Of a stretch of 6,951 nt of DNA, positions 4,904 through 6,951 are shown one piece after another. A program made the position numbers and the translations under genes. The notes under the pieces were generated by a model. That model was not told the origin of the DNA and made no database searches. It saw nothing but the letters and a program-made list of their open reading frames with translations. Source of the stretch: Alphaproteobacteria bacterium (lineage in GTDB: Bacteria > Pseudomonadota > Alphaproteobacteria > Rs-D84); assembly GCA_029051085.1 (NCBI GenBank), contig JAIDLK010000050.1, forward strand, positions 1 to 6,951, read 5' to 3'. Every line of letters begins with the position of its first letter. Within the stretch, counting starts at the first letter, position 1.

Positions 4904-4919
4904 CAACGAATTGATGTTC
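4849..4919. repeat. tRNA-Gly 3'-end fragment plus long imperfect hairpin
   Basis: Bases 4849-4868 match 4090-4109 of the intact tRNA (22 identical bases when the two flanking bases at 4847-4848 are included). Then 4880-4919 can fold into one hairpin: GAACACAAT with ATTG(A)TGTTC, a GA/GA internal loop, and GTTGC/GCAAC around a 7-base loop. The unit up to 4962 has no ORF of note beyond the trmD read-through. It differs from the 74-bp element, so it is a second kind of insert behind the same tRNA end. Confidence 0.6.
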
Positions 4920-4962
4920 GCATCGCAAGGATACCCGACTCATACATAGAAAATTTCAAACC

Positions 4963-5109
4963 TGGTGCGGGCGAAGGGACTCCCTCGGCATTATATGCCT
5001 GCGGGGAAACCGTGACGGCTCGACAGCACTTCGTTTGTCTTGCCTACTTGTTTTCGAACCCTCGTCTTCAGCTTGGGAAGCTGACGTGCTACCATTATAC
5101 CACGCCCGC
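4963..5109 (-). pseudogene. tRNA-Gly(CCC), second copy, interrupted in the T-loop
   Basis: The 5' 56 bases (5109-5054, through anticodon CCC to TTCGA) and the 3' 17 bases (4979-4963, to CCA) are identical to the intact tRNA. Between them, a single T-loop base is replaced by the 74-bp repeat, giving 147 nt instead of 74. The T arm cannot form normally unless the insert is removed. No terminator hairpin follows, unlike copy 1. It is most simply a pseudogene. An unknown splicing event is possible but has no support, since insertions here do not match known bacterial tRNA introns. Confidence 0.85.
4980..5053. repeat. 74-bp structured repeat, copy 2, inside tRNA-Gly
   Basis: Identical to 3942-4015 except for the first base (C here, G there). 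That base is the centre of an 11-bp palindrome made partly by the tRNA (AGGGA) and partly by the element (TCCCT). The repeat has no coding capacity and several hairpins (see copy 1). One copy inside an otherwise perfect tRNA defines the element ends well. Confidence 0.8.
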
Positions 5110-5167
5110 AGTGACTTGTATTTTATATATGTGGCGCCTGAAAGTCCGGCATAAAGTATAAAAATAT

Positions 5168-5196
5168 TTGACTTTTAATAAAAACAAGGGCATAAT
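5168..5196 (+). promoter_or_regulatory. Promoter of structured RNA copy 2 and probably the rpsP operon
   Basis: -35 TTGACT (5168-5173), 17-base spacer, -10 CATAAT (5191-5196). It matches the copy 1 promoter in both hexamers and spacing. No other promoter is evident between here and rpsP, so it is the best candidate for the operon. Confidence 0.75.
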
Positions 5197-5202
5197 AAGG
5201 CC

Positions 5203-5293
5203 GCAAATCCCAACAGATTGCCATTATTATAAATCCAGTATGCGGTATGCATGTGGAACATCAACCGGCGAGTTTCGCTCTTGATGTGGTTTT
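5203..5293 (+). ncRNA. Structured RNA, copy 2, upstream of the rpsP operon
   Basis: Stem 1 is at 5203-5221. Stem 2 (5235-5256) has ATGCG/TGCAT around GTA, closed by CCA/TGG. A third hairpin ACATCAA/TTGATGT (5258-5264 with 5281-5287), with an inner GCGA/TCGC stem, is followed by GGTTTTAATT, a moderate terminator or attenuator. Compared with copy 1, stem 2 shows a C-G to T-A pair change, an A-T to G-T change and a gained A-T pair, while stem 1 is fixed and only its loop varies. It may be a free RNA of about 90 nt or a leader controlling rpsP expression by attenuation. The family is not recognised. Confidence 0.55.
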
Positions 5294-5333
5294 AATTATG
5301 TGTCTGTTGAAGGATTAACAGAGGTATATTTAT

Positions 5334-5513
5334 ATGGATAAAAATATATTGGGTTTTGGATATGAAGAGTTGCTGCAGCCAAGTTCGGCGCTAAGCAGTA
5401 AACACAAATCTAAATGCAACAACGTAGCATGCGGCGCAAAAGAGTTGCGGGCTGCGCAGATTAAGTTTTTCGGGCTGGATTGTTTGTTTCAGCCTGACCA
5501 AAAAGTAAGATAA
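5334..5513 (+). CDS. Small protein of unknown function, 59 aa, first ORF of the rpsP operon
   Basis: I do not recognise this protein. AGAGG lies 9 bases before the ATG and the stop is 17 bases before rpsP, so it is probably translated as the first ORF of the operon. It has no membrane helix or signal peptide. Residues 22-33 are basic with two cysteines (KHKSKCNNVAC), and a third cysteine is at 50. An amphipathic helix at about 33-46 (ACGAKELRAAQIKF) is plausible. It could bind RNA or a metal, but nothing proves it. It might instead act as a leader ORF coupling translation to rpsP. Confidence 0.55.
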   Translation: MDKNILGFGYEELLQPSSALSSKHKSKCNNVACGAKELRAAQIKFFGLDCLFQPDQKVR

Positions 5514-5530
5514 AAAACAAGGAGTAAAAA

Positions 5531-5950
5531 ATGGCAACAGTTATCAGATTGGCGCGCTATGGCGCAAAAAAGCGTCCGTACTATCATGTCGTTGTGACAG
5601 ATTCTCGCAATGCACGTAATTCCGGAAATGTTTTGGAGGTTGTTGGTAAATATGACCCGATGCAGCCTCGTGACAGCGAAAAGCGTGTTATCCTGAATAT
5701 TGACCTGGTTAAAGCTTGGCTGTCCAAAGGCGCAAAGCCGTCCGACCGTGTTTACAAGTTCTTGGCTAACGCGGGCTTGGTTGCGAAAAAGCCGGTTCCT
5801 GTTCAGACAAAAAAGCACCTGCAGTCTGAAAAGACCCAGATGAAGATTAAGGACAAGGCGGATAAGCTGGCCAAGGCCGCTGAAGAAAAGGCTGCGGCAG
5901 AGGCAGCGGCAAAAGCCGCCGCGGATGCTCCGGCAGAATCTGCGGAATAA
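5531..5950 (+). CDS. rpsP: 30S ribosomal protein S16
   Basis: S16 is a component of the small ribosomal subunit that helps 16S rRNA fold. The core (1-85) shows the family pattern: VIRLARYGAKKRPYYHVVVTD at the N-terminus, then GNVLEVVGKYDP, AWLSKGAKPSDRV and a final short helix. Residues 86-139 are a Lys/Ala/Glu-rich, probably disordered or helical tail, as seen in alphaproteobacterial S16, so the protein (139 aa) is longer than the roughly 80 aa of enteric S16. AAGGAG lies 6 bases before the start codon. It is followed by a 61-aa ORF, rimM and trmD, the widespread order with one small gene inserted. A structured RNA upstream could regulate it. Confidence 0.97.
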   Translation: MATVIRLARYGAKKRPYYHVVVTDSRNARNSGNVLEVVGKYDPMQPRDSEKRVILNIDLVKAWLSKGAKPSDRVYKFLANAGLVAKKPVPVQTKKHLQSEKTQMKIKDKADKLAKAAEEKAAAEAAAKAAADAPAESAE

Positions 5951-5958
5951 TAAACTTT

Positions 5959-5984
5959 ATATGCCCGGGGCTTCCCGGGCATAT
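5959..5984 (+). promoter_or_regulatory. Strong intercistronic hairpin after rpsP
   Basis: A perfect 11-bp stem (5959-5969 with 5974-5984) with a 4-base loop is followed by TGTTAAAAGGAG rather than a T-run, so it is unlikely to terminate fully. It could stabilise or process the mRNA and lower expression of rimM and trmD relative to rpsP. It ends 6 bases before the ribosome binding site of the next ORF. Confidence 0.7.
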
Positions 5985-6002
5985 TGTTAAAAGGAGTTTT
6001 TT

Positions 6003-6188
6003 ATGTCCAAATGCCCATATAATAATTCTGTTGAATGCGATAAAAGCTTTATGTCCGCAGAATTTATGCGTCAATTGAATATAGTTATACGTAGTGGCGG
6101 CTTTTGGCTGCATACGCCACCGGCCGGTTCTGATTGTCGCGCACAAAGTCGTATGTGTATGCGTCTGGTGGCACAAAAGCAGCGGTAA
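6003..6188 (+). CDS. Four-cysteine small protein, 61 aa, between rpsP and rimM
   Basis: I do not recognise this protein. AAGGAG lies 6 bases before the ATG, a strong signal, and the stop is 4 bases before rimM, so translation of rimM (which has a weak ribosome binding site) is probably coupled to it. Cysteines at 4, 12, 45 and 52 form two pairs (C-x7-C and C-x6-C), as in a small zinc-binding fold. The middle (19-36) holds a hydrophobic/amphipathic stretch. It is basic overall, with Arg/Lys at the end. A role beside ribosome or tRNA maturation would fit its place in the operon, but this is inference from position only. Confidence 0.65.
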   Translation: MSKCPYNNSVECDKSFMSAEFMRQLNIVIRSGGFWLHTPPAGSDCRAQSRMCMRLVAQKQR

Positions 6189-6192
6189 AAAA

Positions 6193-6639
6193 ATGACTGA
6201 CAGTAACAAAATCTTGGTCGGCAAAATTGTTGCACCCCAGGGAATACGTGGTGAAGTTCGCGTTCATACATATACCGCCGGGGCCGATGACTTTAGAACC
6301 CTGCAGGTTTTGGGGCTGCCTTTAAAGTTTGTTCGCACGGCGGGGCGCGATATCGCCATTTGTCGTGTTGACGGTGTTGCCGATCGCAATGCGGCGGAAG
6401 CTTTGCGGGGGACGGAACTGTTTATATCGCGTGACGCCCTGCCCGCGACTGGCGCCAACGAATATTATCAGGCGGATTTAATAGGTTTTGATGTTTTTCA
6501 AAACAACGAAAAAATCGGCCGCGTTGCATGTTTTCAAAATTTTGGGGCCGGTGATATAATAGAACTTGAAGATGGTGAAATGCTGTCGTTTATCGGTGCG
6601 AATGTTGATACAGAAAACCGTCGTATAACAGTGAAATAA
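6193..6639 (+). CDS. rimM: Ribosome maturation factor RimM, 148 aa
   Basis: RimM binds S19 and helps mature the head of the 30S subunit. The N-terminal RimM domain (about 7-82) starts with the classic ILVGKIVAPQGIRGEVRV and includes GRDIAICRVDGVADRNAAEA. The C-terminal PRC-barrel (about 90-148) carries EYYQADLIGFDV, IGRV and NFGAGDIIEL. At 148 aa it is somewhat shorter than the usual 165-180 aa, mainly from a short C-terminus, but all core strands seem present. The frame is open far upstream, but the ATG at 6193 fits the domain start and follows the previous stop by 4 bases. Its stop is one base before trmD. Confidence 0.95.
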   Translation: MTDSNKILVGKIVAPQGIRGEVRVHTYTAGADDFRTLQVLGLPLKFVRTAGRDIAICRVDGVADRNAAEALRGTELFISRDALPATGANEYYQADLIGFDVFQNNEKIGRVACFQNFGAGDIIELEDGEMLSFIGANVDTENRRITVK

Positions 6640-6640
6640 A

Positions 6641-6951
6641 ATGCATTTTAATATACTGACCATTTTTCCAGAAATGTTTCCCGGAACGCTTGGGGCCGGC
6701 GTGGTTGGCCGCGCATTAGAGCGCGGCATTTGGTCGTATGATGTAATAAATATTCGCGATTTTGCATACAACAGCTATGGCAGCGTAGATGACGAACAGT
6801 TTGGTGGCGGCAAAGGAATGGTTATGCGCCCTGATGTTCTGGGGGCGGCACTGGATTCAATTAAAAATCGCGGACGGATAATATATTTTTCGCCCCGCGG
6901 CCCACGATTGAGTCAGCCGATGGTTCGTGAATTTGTACAAGACGTTGATGC
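6641..6951 (+). CDS. trmD: tRNA (guanine-N1-)-methyltransferase TrmD, N-terminal part
   Basis: TrmD methylates G37 next to the anticodon using S-adenosylmethionine and so prevents +1 frameshifting on the ribosome. The window holds the first 103 codons: MHFNILTIFPEMF, then the conserved FGGGKGMVMRPDVL and the start of the knotted SAM site, YFSPRGPRLSQ. The gene runs off the right edge in frame, with no damage. The ATG is one base past the rimM stop, so the two are translationally coupled. A fragment of another trmD allele lies at 4799. Known trmD substrates are tRNAs with G36-G37; the CCC-anticodon tRNA here has C36-A37 and is not one. Confidence 0.97.
   Translation, partial: MHFNILTIFPEMFPGTLGAGVVGRALERGIWSYDVINIRDFAYNSYGSVDDEQFGGGKGMVMRPDVLGAALDSIKNRGRIIYFSPRGPRLSQPMVREFVQDVD

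Noticed and set aside
3925..5109. CRISPR array
   Set aside because: The repeats are few, unequally spaced (165, 759 and 114 bp), derive from a tRNA gene, and no cas genes are present.
4963..5109. Group I intron in the tRNA
   Set aside because: The insert is only 74 bp, far below group I size, and lies in the T-loop rather than the anticodon loop.

Overview
The window looks like chromosome from an uncultured alphaproteobacterium. The evidence is a ribosomal protein S16 with a long Ala/Lys/Glu-rich tail, the rpsP-rimM-trmD gene order, an inner-membrane protein with Ig-like regions and a LysM domain, and moderate-to-low GC. The small secreted Cys/Thr/Gly-rich protein resembles families I associate with host-associated, metagenome-derived alphaproteobacteria. 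That host-associated assignment is recall, not a search result.

Left part (1-3925): an upstream terminator; a 162-aa protein of unknown function with its own promoter; a convergent secreted Cys-rich protein; a 300-bp intergenic stretch with a strong minus-strand promoter, a candidate small RNA and a leader that could switch access to the ribosome binding site of the Cys-rich gene; a 6-phosphofructokinase gene on the minus strand; and, divergent from it, a membrane-anchored LysM protein ending in a clear terminator.

Middle part (3925-5330): the unusual region. The last 17-20 bases of a tRNA-Gly(CCC) gene occur four times in the same orientation (3925, 4090, 4849, 4963), cutting the region into short units. 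One unit begins with an intact tRNA-Gly and continues with a divergent promoter, a structured RNA, two small ORFs and the first 20 codons of trmD. A 74-bp, hairpin-rich repeat follows the first tRNA 3' end and also splits the T-loop of a second tRNA-Gly copy. The promoter and structured RNA also occur twice, once in front of the two small ORFs and once in front of the rpsP operon, with compensatory base changes in a stem. The region therefore looks like a partial duplication, or a foreign copy, of the front of the tRNA-Gly/rpsP locus, rearranged by recombination at the tRNA 3' end. No recombinase gene is visible in the window.

Right part (5334-6951): a ribosome/tRNA maturation operon on the plus strand: a 59-aa small protein, rpsP, a palindromic hairpin, a 61-aa four-cysteine small protein, rimM (30S maturation) and trmD (tRNA m1G37 methyltransferase), which runs off the right edge. 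Close spacing and good ribosome binding sites suggest one transcript from the promoter at 5168-5196.
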